Positions 47,401 through 55,825 of a stretch of DNA of 64,000 bases are shown here, piece by piece. The stretch is from Mucilaginibacter galii (GTDB lineage Bacteria > Bacteroidota > Bacteroidia > Sphingobacteriales > Sphingobacteriaceae), in the NCBI RefSeq assembly GCF_014635825.1, contig NZ_BMDO01000004.1, positions 309,710 to 373,709 of the forward strand, given 5' to 3'. The stretch's first letter is position 1; every line of letters starts with the position of its first letter. The notes beneath the pieces are model-generated. The model worked only from the letters and a program-made list of their open reading frames with translations. It did not search any database and was not told the DNA's origin. Made by a program: the position numbers and the translations under genes.

Positions 47401-47615
47401 GTTTGGTGCCGCTGGTAGTTGCATCGGGCCCGGGTAAAATAGGTAACCGTACCATTGGTTCGGCAGCTTTAGGGGGTATGTTGTTTGGTACCATTTTCGG
47501 CGTACTCATTATACCGGGCTTGTACTATATTTTCGGCAGAATTGCCGAGAAACACGTGCTCGTAAAAGATGAAGAAGAAAGTCCGTTAACCGAAGAAATA
47601 GAACACAATGTATAA
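44448..47615 (+). CDS. RND multidrug efflux pump, HAE1/AcrB family
   Basis: 1055-residue inner-membrane proton/drug antiporter. It starts [23 protein letters not shown]; TM4 reads [21 protein letters not shown] with the paired Asp residues; TM11 reads [32 protein letters not shown]. Both periplasmic porter/docking regions are present and the length is standard. The 8-base overlap with the next gene (ATGTATAA) shows translational coupling to the channel protein. Related to, but clearly distinct from, the pump at 31120-34278. Substrate unknown. Confidence 0.95.
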   Translation: [1055 protein letters not shown]

Positions 47616-49044
47616 ATTAAGTAAATACAAATGCATTGGCTTTTTCGGCATCTGCCTGGCCATTGCCAGTTGTAAGGTTCCTGCGGTAATGCAGGCCACA
47701 GAAAATAAAACAGTTCCCGGCTCATTTAATGGTAACAGCCAGGATACCACCAATACTGCTGCGCTGCAATGGCGCAGCTTTTTTACCGACCCTAACCTGG
47801 TTAACCTGATAGATACGGCGTTAAAGAACAACCAGGAATTGCTCATTACCTTGCAGGATATCAGCATTGCCAAGAACGACATCAGGGTAAGGCAGGGACA
47901 GTTGTTGCCTACCGTGGGTGCAAGGCTGGGTTTAGGTGTTGAAAAGGTAGGCCGTTACACCAGCCAGGGTGCTGGCGATGCTTCTACCGATATAGCTCCC
48001 GGTGTTGAAGTACCCGATCCGCTTACCGACATTACCGCTGCGGTTACCGCCAATTGGGAAATTGATGTTTGGAAAAAACTGCATAATGCCAAGAGGGCTG
48101 CCGTAGCCAGGTATCTATCCACCATCGAGGGAAAAAACTTTGTGCTTACCAACCTTATAGCCGAACTGGCCAGTTCATACTACGAATTGCGGGGTTACGA
48201 TAGCCAGCTTGAAATTGTGAAGCAAAATATTGCCTTACAAAAAAACGCGCTGGAAATTGTTAAAGTGCAAAAGTTAGCCAGCCGTGTTACCGAGTTAGCT
48301 GTACAAAAATTTCAGGCAGAGGTATTAAAATCGCAAAGCCTGGAGTTTGATATTATGCAGAAGATCAAGGAAACAGAAAACAAGATCAATTTCCTTTGCG
48401 GTCGATACCCACAGGAAATTACGCGGGATAAGGTGAACATTTTGGGCTTAACGCCTACCGCCGTAAGCGCAGGTATACCATCGCAATTGTTGGCCAACCG
48501 CCCTGATGTGAAACAAGCCGAACTGGATTTGGTAGCTGCCAAACTGGATGTAAAGGTTGCTCGTGCGGAGTTTTATCCGTCGTTCTCTATTTCGGCTGCT
48601 TTGGGTTTCCAGGCATTTAAGCCGTCATATCTGGTAAAGCTGCCGGGTTCGTTATTGTACTCGCTGGCCGGCGATATTGCAGGTCCGCTTATTAACCGTA
48701 ACGCCATTAAGGCCGAATTTTATAGCGCTAATGCAAGGCAGCTACAAGCTATCTTCAATTACGAGCGTACTATATTGAATGCTTACATGGAGGTTTCTAC
48801 GCAGCTATCAAATATTGAAAACCTTGGCAAAAGCTTTAACCTGAAAGCCAAGCAGGTTGATGCCCTCACTAAATCGATAGACATATCAAACGATCTGTTT
48901 AAATCGGCCCGTGCCGATTATTTAGAGGTTTTAATGACTCAACGTGATGCTTTAGAATCTAAGCTGGAATTGATAGACACCAAGACCGAGCAGTTAAACG
49001 CTACGGTCAATGTTTATAAATCTCTTGGCGGAGGCTGGAAATAG
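47608..49044 (+). CDS. RND efflux outer-membrane channel lipoprotein (NodT/OprM family)
   Basis: 478 residues; lipobox IASC-KVP after a basic N-terminus. The two-fold repeated helical-barrel pattern is seen: LAQDISIAKNDIRV-like hairpins, AGIPSQLLANRPDVKQAELDLVAAKLDVKVARAEFYPSFSISAALG, and the end VYKSLGGGWK. Third gene of the operon, overlapping the pump gene by 8 bases. It is followed 13 bases later by a strong terminator. Confidence 0.93.
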   Translation: MYKLSKYKCIGFFGICLAIASCKVPAVMQATENKTVPGSFNGNSQDTTNTAALQWRSFFTDPNLVNLIDTALKNNQELLITLQDISIAKNDIRVRQGQLLPTVGARLGLGVEKVGRYTSQGAGDASTDIAPGVEVPDPLTDITAAVTANWEIDVWKKLHNAKRAAVARYLSTIEGKNFVLTNLIAELASSYYELRGYDSQLEIVKQNIALQKNALEIVKVQKLASRVTELAVQKFQAEVLKSQSLEFDIMQKIKETENKINFLCGRYPQEITRDKVNILGLTPTAVSAGIPSQLLANRPDVKQAELDLVAAKLDVKVARAEFYPSFSISAALGFQAFKPSYLVKLPGSLLYSLAGDIAGPLINRNAIKAEFYSANARQLQAIFNYERTILNAYMEVSTQLSNIENLGKSFNLKAKQVDALTKSIDISNDLFKSARADYLEVLMTQRDALESKLELIDTKTEQLNATVNVYKSLGGGWK

Positions 49045-49057
49045 CAAATCCATTAAT

Positions 49058-49093
49058 AAAAAGCCCCGGCCATTTAAATGGCCGGGGCTTTTT
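49058..49093. terminator. Strong bidirectional terminator
   Basis: A perfect 36-base palindrome, each arm AAAAAGCCCCGGCCATTT. It has a GC-rich stem core and A/T tracts at both ends, so it can stop transcription from the efflux operon and from the convergent lipoprotein gene. Confidence 0.92.
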
Positions 49094-49112
49094 GTTTTCA
49101 ACCGGTGTTAGC

Positions 49113-49628
49113 TTACCTGTAAATAAACGAAACCGACTTTTTAACTTTTAAACCGCTCATGTTTTCTCCAACATAAGTAATGGTATAGTTTCCCGGAGTT
49201 TTGATGGCATAAGCCTTTAACAGGTCCACATTAGCAGAGATACTGTCTTTTGGGTTTAGCGAAAGGTAACTGCTTTCGGGTGGTGGCATAATGCGTTTGG
49301 CCATGGCACCCTGGTAGGCTACGTCTTCGCCTTTATCGTTTTTTACATCAAGGTACTTGCTTAGCAAAGGCTCAAAGGGGGTATGCCACTTGCAAAAGCG
49401 CTGTACACTGTCGGTATTGTTTTTAACGGTAAACTTCAATAGTACCGAGTCGCCTGCCTTAACGTTGGCGGGCATGCTCATCTCAGCAATTAATTCTTTG
49501 GCAGTTGTGTCGGGCATGGTTCCGGTATTTGCTGTATCAATTGAACCGGCTGCCGAATTATGACTGTTCATACTGCAGGAAGATAAGGCAGCTACGGCAG
49601 CGCATAAAAGGATCTGATAGTTTTTCAT
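49113..49628 (-). CDS. Lipoprotein with immunoglobulin-like (BsuPI/protease-associated-like) domain
   Basis: 171 residues; lipobox LSSC-SMN. The mature domain (about 45-170) is beta-sandwich-like: AEMSMPANVKAGDSVLLKFTVKNNTDSVQRFCKWHTPFEP, then GNYTITYVGENMSG. This arrangement recalls BsuPI-type inhibitors and N-terminal domains of secreted metalloproteases; the comparison is by eye. A TATTTTTG -7 element lies only 4 bases before the start codon, so the mRNA may be leaderless. Faces the efflux operon across the shared terminator. Role unknown. Confidence 0.6.
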   Translation of the reverse strand: MKNYQILLCAAVAALSSCSMNSHNSAAGSIDTANTGTMPDTTAKELIAEMSMPANVKAGDSVLLKFTVKNNTDSVQRFCKWHTPFEPLLSKYLDVKNDKGEDVAYQGAMAKRIMPPPESSYLSLNPKDSISANVDLLKAYAIKTPGNYTITYVGENMSGLKVKKSVSFIYR

Positions 49629-49632
49629 GCGG

Positions 49633-49640
49633 CAAAAATA
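49633..49640 (-). promoter_or_regulatory. -7 element of the lipoprotein gene
   Basis: Minus-strand TATTTTTG matches TAnnTTTG exactly; only CCGC separates it from the ATG, so transcription would start at or inside the start codon. Confidence 0.45.
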
Positions 49641-49787
49641 TAGCTATTACCCGGAAAACAGCCCATGCTCGTGTTATATTTTAGCAGAGGCTGGTGTAGG
49701 TTACTTAACATTATGGTAACATTAAAAGCGTTCATTTGCGTTGCTGCTCATTTTAGGTATAGTAAGCAGTTTAAAACTGTGGCTCAT

Positions 49788-51437
49788 ATGTTCATTAAAA
49801 GTATGCCAACAGGTTGCCGCTTTTTGGTAACCGGGCTATTTACTTTCTTGCTGTTAATGTCAGCGTTGCCGGTCCGGGCGCAAAGTGGTCAAATAAAGCA
49901 AGCGCTAACCCTGAGCCAATACCACGCCGATTCGGCATTGATCGTGCTAAAAAAGATCCACGCCGATGCGCTAACTAAAAACAACCTGGCTGTTGCCGGG
50001 CAGAGCTTGCAACAAATGGGACAGATCTGTTTTAACCAGGGCCATTATGCACAAGCGCTCGACTTCTATTTACACGCCGACAAGATCTTCGCTCAGGAAA
50101 ATAATAAAGACCTGCTGGCAAACAACTACAACAAAATGGGCCGCCTAAATTACTACAATAGGCAACCCGCCAACTCCCGAATACTTTATAACAAGGCCCT
50201 TTCCTTATATCGCCAAACACGAAACCGGAGAGGGCAGGCCGAGGTGCTGGGCGATATAGGTCACCTGTTCGAAAAAAGTAAGCAATACGACAGTGCATTT
50301 TACTACCAGCGCCTTGCGCTTGATAACTACAGACAAATTAATTTTAAACAGGGATCGGCCAAAATATTTGAGAACCTGGGAAGTATTTATGAAGATCTGA
50401 CCCGGTACGATTCGGCTTACGTATGTTTTGACCGTGCCAAGCGCCTGTACGAGGACGATAAAAATGGCGTGGCCAGTATTGAAGTGATCAATAACCTGGG
50501 CGATGTTTTGCGAAAGACGGGGCAATACGCGCAAAGCATTAAGCAAACACGCATAGCTTACCAAATGGCATTTAAAACAAACGACTTGTACCAATTGGCA
50601 GCCTCCAGCCGCGATATAGGCAAAAGCTACCAGTTACTCAACCAAATGGACAGCGCCTATAAATATGTAGAATTAAGCCGCCGCTATTCATTGGACGTAT
50701 ATTCAAAGGAAAGCCTCAACCAAACCGCTTTTTTGCAGGTTTTGTATGATATCAATAGAAAGAGCGATGAAATAGCAAGGCTCAATACCCTGCGTAAAAC
50801 TAACCGTATTATTACCATTTCGGTAATCATCATTGTGATGCTCCTTATTATTATCGGCGTAGTTATTTTTAGCAGGCAACGTTTAAAAATTAGTGATCAG
50901 AAGAAGCTGGCCGAACAAAACCGTTCTATTTTTGAGGCTCAGCACGAATTAATGCAGTTGGAGTTGCGCAACAAAAAGCTGGAAGAAGAAAGTTTGAAAC
51001 AGCAGTTAGAGCTTAAAGGTAAAGAGCTCTCTACACACACCTTAAACCTCATCAAAAACAATCAGCTGTTGGAAGGTATGCGCAATACGCTGCAGGAAAT
51101 GGTTAAAGAAGATAAGCGCGATCAAAAACGCCAGATGCAGCAACTCATTGTCCAGATCAATCAAAGCTTTAACCACGAGCAGCAGTGGAAAGAGTTTACT
51201 TCGGCTTTTGAACAAGTACACCAAAGTTTTTTTGAGAAGTTAAAAGAGCACAGTAACGAGCTTACCTCGGCCGATATACGTTTGATAGCGCTGCTTAAAG
51301 TAAACCTCGATTCTAAAGATATTGCCAGTTTGTTGGGTATCTCGCTCGATAGTTTAAGGGTGTCCAGGTATCGTCTGCGTAAAAAATTGAACATTGAGCA
51401 AGGCGAAAATCTGTCCACTTTCATCCAGGCACTTTAG
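49788..51437 (+). CDS. TPR-containing membrane sensor with C-terminal HTH (LuxR-like) domain
   Basis: About 549 residues from the ATG at 49788; an open frame reaches 49665 and another ATG is at 49803, so the exact start is uncertain. Signal peptide (FLVTGLFTFLLLMSALPVRAQ), then about six TPR units (for example NYNKMGRLNYYNRQPANSRILYNKAL), one membrane helix (TISVIIIVMLLIIIGVVIF), a coiled coil (LAEQNRSIFEAQHELMQLELRNKKLEEE) and a C-terminal helix-turn-helix (LTSADIRLIALLKVNLDSKDIASLLGISLDSLRVSRYRLRKKL). This layout is common in Bacteroidota regulators that sense through the envelope and bind DNA inside the cell. It lies 240 bases upstream of the phytase locus and may regulate it (inference). 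Confidence 0.85.
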   Translation: MFIKSMPTGCRFLVTGLFTFLLLMSALPVRAQSGQIKQALTLSQYHADSALIVLKKIHADALTKNNLAVAGQSLQQMGQICFNQGHYAQALDFYLHADKIFAQENNKDLLANNYNKMGRLNYYNRQPANSRILYNKALSLYRQTRNRRGQAEVLGDIGHLFEKSKQYDSAFYYQRLALDNYRQINFKQGSAKIFENLGSIYEDLTRYDSAYVCFDRAKRLYEDDKNGVASIEVINNLGDVLRKTGQYAQSIKQTRIAYQMAFKTNDLYQLAASSRDIGKSYQLLNQMDSAYKYVELSRRYSLDVYSKESLNQTAFLQVLYDINRKSDEIARLNTLRKTNRIITISVIIIVMLLIIIGVVIFSRQRLKISDQKKLAEQNRSIFEAQHELMQLELRNKKLEEESLKQQLELKGKELSTHTLNLIKNNQLLEGMRNTLQEMVKEDKRDQKRQMQQLIVQINQSFNHEQQWKEFTSAFEQVHQSFFEKLKEHSNELTSADIRLIALLKVNLDSKDIASLLGISLDSLRVSRYRLRKKLNIEQGENLSTFIQAL

Positions 51438-51471
51438 TTGTTGACGAGTGTTAATTATTGTATAGCTGGGC

Positions 51472-51488
51472 TTAACATTGGCTTAATG
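51472..51488 (+). promoter_or_regulatory. Pho-box-like direct repeat upstream of the TonB receptor
   Basis: TTAACA (51472) and TTAATG (51483) repeat with an 11-base period; the longer unit GGCTTAA is exactly repeated (51469 and 51480). Direct repeats one helical turn apart are how PhoB/PhoP regulators bind. Located about 210 bases before the receptor start. Confidence 0.4.
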
Positions 51489-51696
51489 TAACGGTAATAA
51501 AACGATAATGGAGATTGAAATGCATTTCAATTGTCTTATTGTTAGGTAGTTATAATTTATTGTTCATGCTTTGTATACGCTTTATGTAACGCTGCTTCCT
51601 TTTTGTAACTGCATAAATTTCATTTGATACGGGTGCTGTATACACCTTTGTGCAAGCAATAAGCCAACTCACTATTTGTATCAAATCATTTTAAAA

Positions 51697-54477
51697 ATGA
51701 ACAAACTTTTACAGACACTTTTATACCTTTTAATTTTTGTCACTACCGCAAGTGCCACCAAAATAAAAGGGCATGTATACGATCAAAAAACCGGCGAGCC
51801 CATTGTAGGTGCAAGTGTTCGCATCGAAAAAACAAACAAGGGTACATCTACAGGTTTGGATGGCTCTTTCGAAATTAAGGATGTAGACAGGGGAGTACTA
51901 ACCCTTCGTATCTCTTATGTTTCTTACAAAACGGTGATCAAAGAAATCGAGATCGCTAAAGAAGATAACCCTAAACTGGTTATCTATCTGGAGCCTGCCG
52001 GTAAAGACTTGCAGGAAGTTACCGTGGTTTCGCAAAAGAACGGCTCCACAGAACGCGAGGCACGCCGTATAGAACAGCAATCTGTACAGGTCATGAACAT
52101 CGTTTCGGGCCGGGCCATCGAGGTTTCGCCCGATTTAACGGTGGCCAACGTAATTCAGCGTGTATCGGGTGTATCGGTTGAGCGTAATAGCAACGGCGAT
52201 GCCCAGTATGCCATTATCAGGGGGATGGATAAACGTTACAACTACACGCTGGTGAACGGCGTTAAAATTCCAAGCCCCGATAACCAGTACCGTTATGTTC
52301 CTTTAGATATATTCCCGTCAGACATTTTGGAGCGCTTGGAAGTTTACAAAACGCTTACGCCTAATATGGAAGCCGATGCCGTAGGTGGCGTGGTAAATAT
52401 GGTAATGAAGAATGCGCCCGACCGTTTACAGGTTATCGGCAACTTTTCTACCGGTTACAACCAATTATTTCTCGATCGTAAATTTATGAGTTTTGATCAA
52501 TCGTCCATTAATCATAAAACACCTTACGAGCTTAATGGTCGTGCTTACCAGGCAACACCTAACGATTTTGGCAAAGGCGTGTTCGATTATAATTTAAAGG
52601 TACCGCCACCAAACCTATTAGGTAGCTTATCTATAGGTCAGCGTTTTCTGAAAAACAAACTGGGAGTTATTGTAGCGGGGAGTTATCAAAATACTTACCG
52701 GGGCAGTAACAGCACTTTTTATAACGTAAGTACTTCCGTTATTTCCGATACCAACCCTTTCGCCTCTATTGTTAACCGTAGCGACAGGCAGTTTTCAGAC
52801 CATCAAAAGCGTTATGCATTGCATGGCAAGGTAGATTACCTGTTCAACAACAATAACAAGATCAGCTTATACAACGTGTATGTACGGTTGGATAATGCAC
52901 AGGTGCGCGATGCGGTAACCACGAACTTTAACAACTCAATCTACAATCCACAGGCGGGTAATGCCGAGTTAACTTACACCACCCGAAGCCGTTTAACCGA
53001 GCAGCAAATTTACAATACCACCCTGCACGGCGATCACAGCCTGTTCAACAACAAGTTTAAGATCCAGTGGTCTGGCGTTTATTCATCAGCCAAAAACGAT
53101 GTTCCCGATAATACGCTCATTAGCATTAACGGTTTACGTACTAATTTTGCCGAAAGCCGTACAGTATTGGTTAACACGGCGCCGGTAACACGCCGCTGGC
53201 AGCGCAATACAGATGAAGACAAAGCCGGTTATCTTGATTTAACCTACAAAGCAAATATTGGCGGAACAAACGTTGATTTTAGCACCGGCGGCCTGTACCG
53301 CGACAAACAACGCAGTAACTTTTTTAACAATTACACTTTTGCGGCCGTTAACGCTGCAACCAACTATGCAGACTACAGTGGTAATTATACTAATATAGCT
53401 TTATCGGTTACTAACCCCGCAGGTGGTGTTGCCAATTCACAAACGTATGAAGCTTACGAAAAAGTTGGTGCCGGCTACGGTATGGTTAAGTTTAATGTTC
53501 AAAATTTAGAAGTAGTTGGTGGTGCCCGCGTAGAACGTACAGACCAAGGTTATCAAATGCTTTTTCCGGCAGGCGAGTTGCGCCCAACGGGTAAACAAGT
53601 GTATACCGATGTGTTACCAAGTTTGACTTTAAAATACAAGCTGGATAACAAGCAGCAATTACATGGTGCTTATTTCAAAGGACTTAACCGTCCCGGGTTT
53701 TTTGAGTTGGTGCCGGGCGGAGCAATTAACGAAGACTATGTAGAACGCGGAAACCCTGATTTAAAACGTTCGCTTGCAGATAACTACGACCTGCGCTACG
53801 AACTGTTCCCAAGCGCATCGGAGCAATTGTTGGTGGGTGCTTTTTACAAAAAAATTAAAGACCCTATTGAGTTTACTTTCCAGGCCGATGCCACCCGCGG
53901 ACAGGATATTTACTACACGCCGGGAAACTTTGGTACAGCGCGTAACTATGGTGTCGAGCTTGACTACATGAAGTTTTTTAACAAAATAGGTATTAAGGCT
54001 AATTATACCTACACTCATTCGCGCATTACCACGCCTAAAACCATGCGTAGGTTAAACTCAAGTACCGGCCAGGTAGAGCCTTACCTGGTTGACCAAACCA
54101 GGCCGCTTTACGGACAATCGGAGCATGTTGCCAACGTATCGTTACTCTACAAAGACACTAAGAAAGGCTGGGATGCACAAATAGCGGCAGCCTATACCGG
54201 CGAACGTATTAACACCATCTCTCAATTTTTAAATAACGACTTGTGGCAAAAAGGATTTGTCCAGATGGATGCCTCGGCTGAGAAGAGATTTAAACATGGC
54301 GTTACACTGTTTATTAAAGCGGGTAACTTACTTAACACGCCGGCCAAACTATTTGTAAAAGGCACCAATACTGCCGATAAAAACATTGCCGACGATGTGG
54401 TATCAAACGGTCAAACCCTCATCCGCAGCGATTATTACAAACAGAGTTACCTTATTGGTATCCGCTATAAATTATAA
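51697..54477 (+). CDS. TonB-dependent outer-membrane receptor
   Basis: About 926 residues. The ATG at 51697 is chosen over an upstream TTG because it begins a signal peptide (MNKLLQTLLYLLIFVTTASA). Next comes a carboxypeptidase-regulatory-like domain (IKGHVYDQKTGEPIVGASVRIE), a plug domain (TVANVIQRVSGVSVERNSNGDAQYAIIRGMDKRYNYTLVNG) and a 22-strand barrel ending RSDYYKQSYLIGIRYKL. It is not SusC-type and has no SusD partner; it lies upstream of a beta-helix lipoprotein and a phytase, so uptake of a phosphate ester or released product is the likely role (inference). Confidence 0.92.
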   Translation: MNKLLQTLLYLLIFVTTASATKIKGHVYDQKTGEPIVGASVRIEKTNKGTSTGLDGSFEIKDVDRGVLTLRISYVSYKTVIKEIEIAKEDNPKLVIYLEPAGKDLQEVTVVSQKNGSTEREARRIEQQSVQVMNIVSGRAIEVSPDLTVANVIQRVSGVSVERNSNGDAQYAIIRGMDKRYNYTLVNGVKIPSPDNQYRYVPLDIFPSDILERLEVYKTLTPNMEADAVGGVVNMVMKNAPDRLQVIGNFSTGYNQLFLDRKFMSFDQSSINHKTPYELNGRAYQATPNDFGKGVFDYNLKVPPPNLLGSLSIGQRFLKNKLGVIVAGSYQNTYRGSNSTFYNVSTSVISDTNPFASIVNRSDRQFSDHQKRYALHGKVDYLFNNNNKISLYNVYVRLDNAQVRDAVTTNFNNSIYNPQAGNAELTYTTRSRLTEQQIYNTTLHGDHSLFNNKFKIQWSGVYSSAKNDVPDNTLISINGLRTNFAESRTVLVNTAPVTRRWQRNTDEDKAGYLDLTYKANIGGTNVDFSTGGLYRDKQRSNFFNNYTFAAVNAATNYADYSGNYTNIALSVTNPAGGVANSQTYEAYEKVGAGYGMVKFNVQNLEVVGGARVERTDQGYQMLFPAGELRPTGKQVYTDVLPSLTLKYKLDNKQQLHGAYFKGLNRPGFFELVPGGAINEDYVERGNPDLKRSLADNYDLRYELFPSASEQLLVGAFYKKIKDPIEFTFQADATRGQDIYYTPGNFGTARNYGVELDYMKFFNKIGIKANYTYTHSRITTPKTMRRLNSSTGQVEPYLVDQTRPLYGQSEHVANVSLLYKDTKKGWDAQIAAAYTGERINTISQFLNNDLWQKGFVQMDASAEKRFKHGVTLFIKAGNLLNTPAKLFVKGTNTADKNIADDVVSNGQTLIRSDYYKQSYLIGIRYKL

Positions 54478-54498
54478 CAAAACATTAAAGCAAAGCAC

Positions 54499-55755
54499 AT
54501 GATACACTTAAAACAAGTTATTACCGCATTAGCATTATCGGCCATTGTTTTCACCGGTTGCGAAAAGGCTAACGTTGATGTAGATACCAGTCCGGGCAAT
54601 GGTACAGCCATGGGAGAGGTATCGGGCGTATGGCAAAGAGGCAGTACCCAGGTTATTAAAGGCGACGTGGTAGTGCCTGCTGGTAAATCGCTGATTATTG
54701 AAGAAGGCGTTACCATTTTGATGGATACCCTGGCAAAGCCGGAGTTTATTGTAAAAGGTAACTTATACTCTTTAGGTACCGAGCAAAACCCGGTACGTTT
54801 TACCGTGAACGAATTATATAAAACTGATGCCAAGAAGTTTGGTAAACTTTGGGGTGGGATATTAGCGGCACAAAGCTGCGCCGAAATGGTTTTAGACCAT
54901 ACCATTATAGAGTATGGCGGTTCTACCACTTCCGATGCGTCTACCTCGGTAAAGCAGGGCTTGTACAAAGCTAAAGCTGGTGAAAACTTGCCAGCCCTAT
55001 GGTTCTCTAATGTTAACGGCAAACTGGTGGTAACTAATAGCATATTCCGTAATTTACAGGAAGATTGTACCTACATAGAAGGCGGCAAGATCATTTTTGC
55101 CAATAACGTTTTTTATACTACCGGTGTAACCGGCGGCGAAGCCATGAACTTTAAATCGGGGTGTTTGGCAGATGTAGCTTACAATTTAATTTACAGTACC
55201 AACACCAATGCTTTAAAATTATCTAATGCAGGCGACCGTTCACCGCAGGCTTACATTATTGCTTATAACAACACCATGGTAAATACCGGCTGGCGCAGGC
55301 CTACCGCTAAAGGTGGTTCTATTTGGCTGGAAGCCAGCGTGCGCGCCGAGTTGTACAACAACATGTTTGCTAACACGCGTTTTGGCATTAAGAGAGATAC
55401 CAAGGGTCCCGAAGATTCACGTTCTATCATCAGCAACAATTACTACTACGGCTACGACCAAACTACGGTGAACCAGTTTCAACCGGCTACCGATATTGTT
55501 GGGGGCACTAACAACGTGAGGGGAACTGTTGCGGGGGAAAATGATCCTAAGTTTGTTAATTACCCATTGAACACGCCAACCAGCAATGCCGTTTTTAACA
55601 CCGCCTGGGATTTTCACCTGCAGGCAGGCTCACCTGCTTTAGCCAAAGGCAAAACCAACTTTACCCGCCACCACGCGGCAGGGCTTGTCCTTAACGGCAT
55701 CAACTACCAATCGCCAGAGCCATCTGCTTACGCGGGGGCATTTGGTGTTAAGTAA
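54499..55755 (+). CDS. Right-handed beta-helix lipoprotein
   Basis: 418 residues with lipobox FTGC-EKA. Repeating beta-helix rungs: LIIEEGVTILMDTLAKPEFIVKGNLYSLG, then MVLDHTIIEYGG, LVVTNSIFRNLQ, IIFANNVFYTTG, AYIIAYNNTMVNTG and AELYNNMFANTRFGI, with the NNxF/NNT asparagine ladder common in such folds. Possible roles are polysaccharide or surface binding; no lyase motif is obvious. It begins 21 bases after the receptor and precedes the phytase by 70 bases, so the three form one transcription unit. Confidence 0.75.
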   Translation: MIHLKQVITALALSAIVFTGCEKANVDVDTSPGNGTAMGEVSGVWQRGSTQVIKGDVVVPAGKSLIIEEGVTILMDTLAKPEFIVKGNLYSLGTEQNPVRFTVNELYKTDAKKFGKLWGGILAAQSCAEMVLDHTIIEYGGSTTSDASTSVKQGLYKAKAGENLPALWFSNVNGKLVVTNSIFRNLQEDCTYIEGGKIIFANNVFYTTGVTGGEAMNFKSGCLADVAYNLIYSTNTNALKLSNAGDRSPQAYIIAYNNTMVNTGWRRPTAKGGSIWLEASVRAELYNNMFANTRFGIKRDTKGPEDSRSIISNNYYYGYDQTTVNQFQPATDIVGGTNNVRGTVAGENDPKFVNYPLNTPTSNAVFNTAWDFHLQAGSPALAKGKTNFTRHHAAGLVLNGINYQSPEPSAYAGAFGVK

Positions 55756-55825
55756 TTGTCTTAATATTATAGTATTGATGCTGCGGACGGGTATAGAGCT
55801 TGTCCGCAGCCTTTTTAATTTTTAA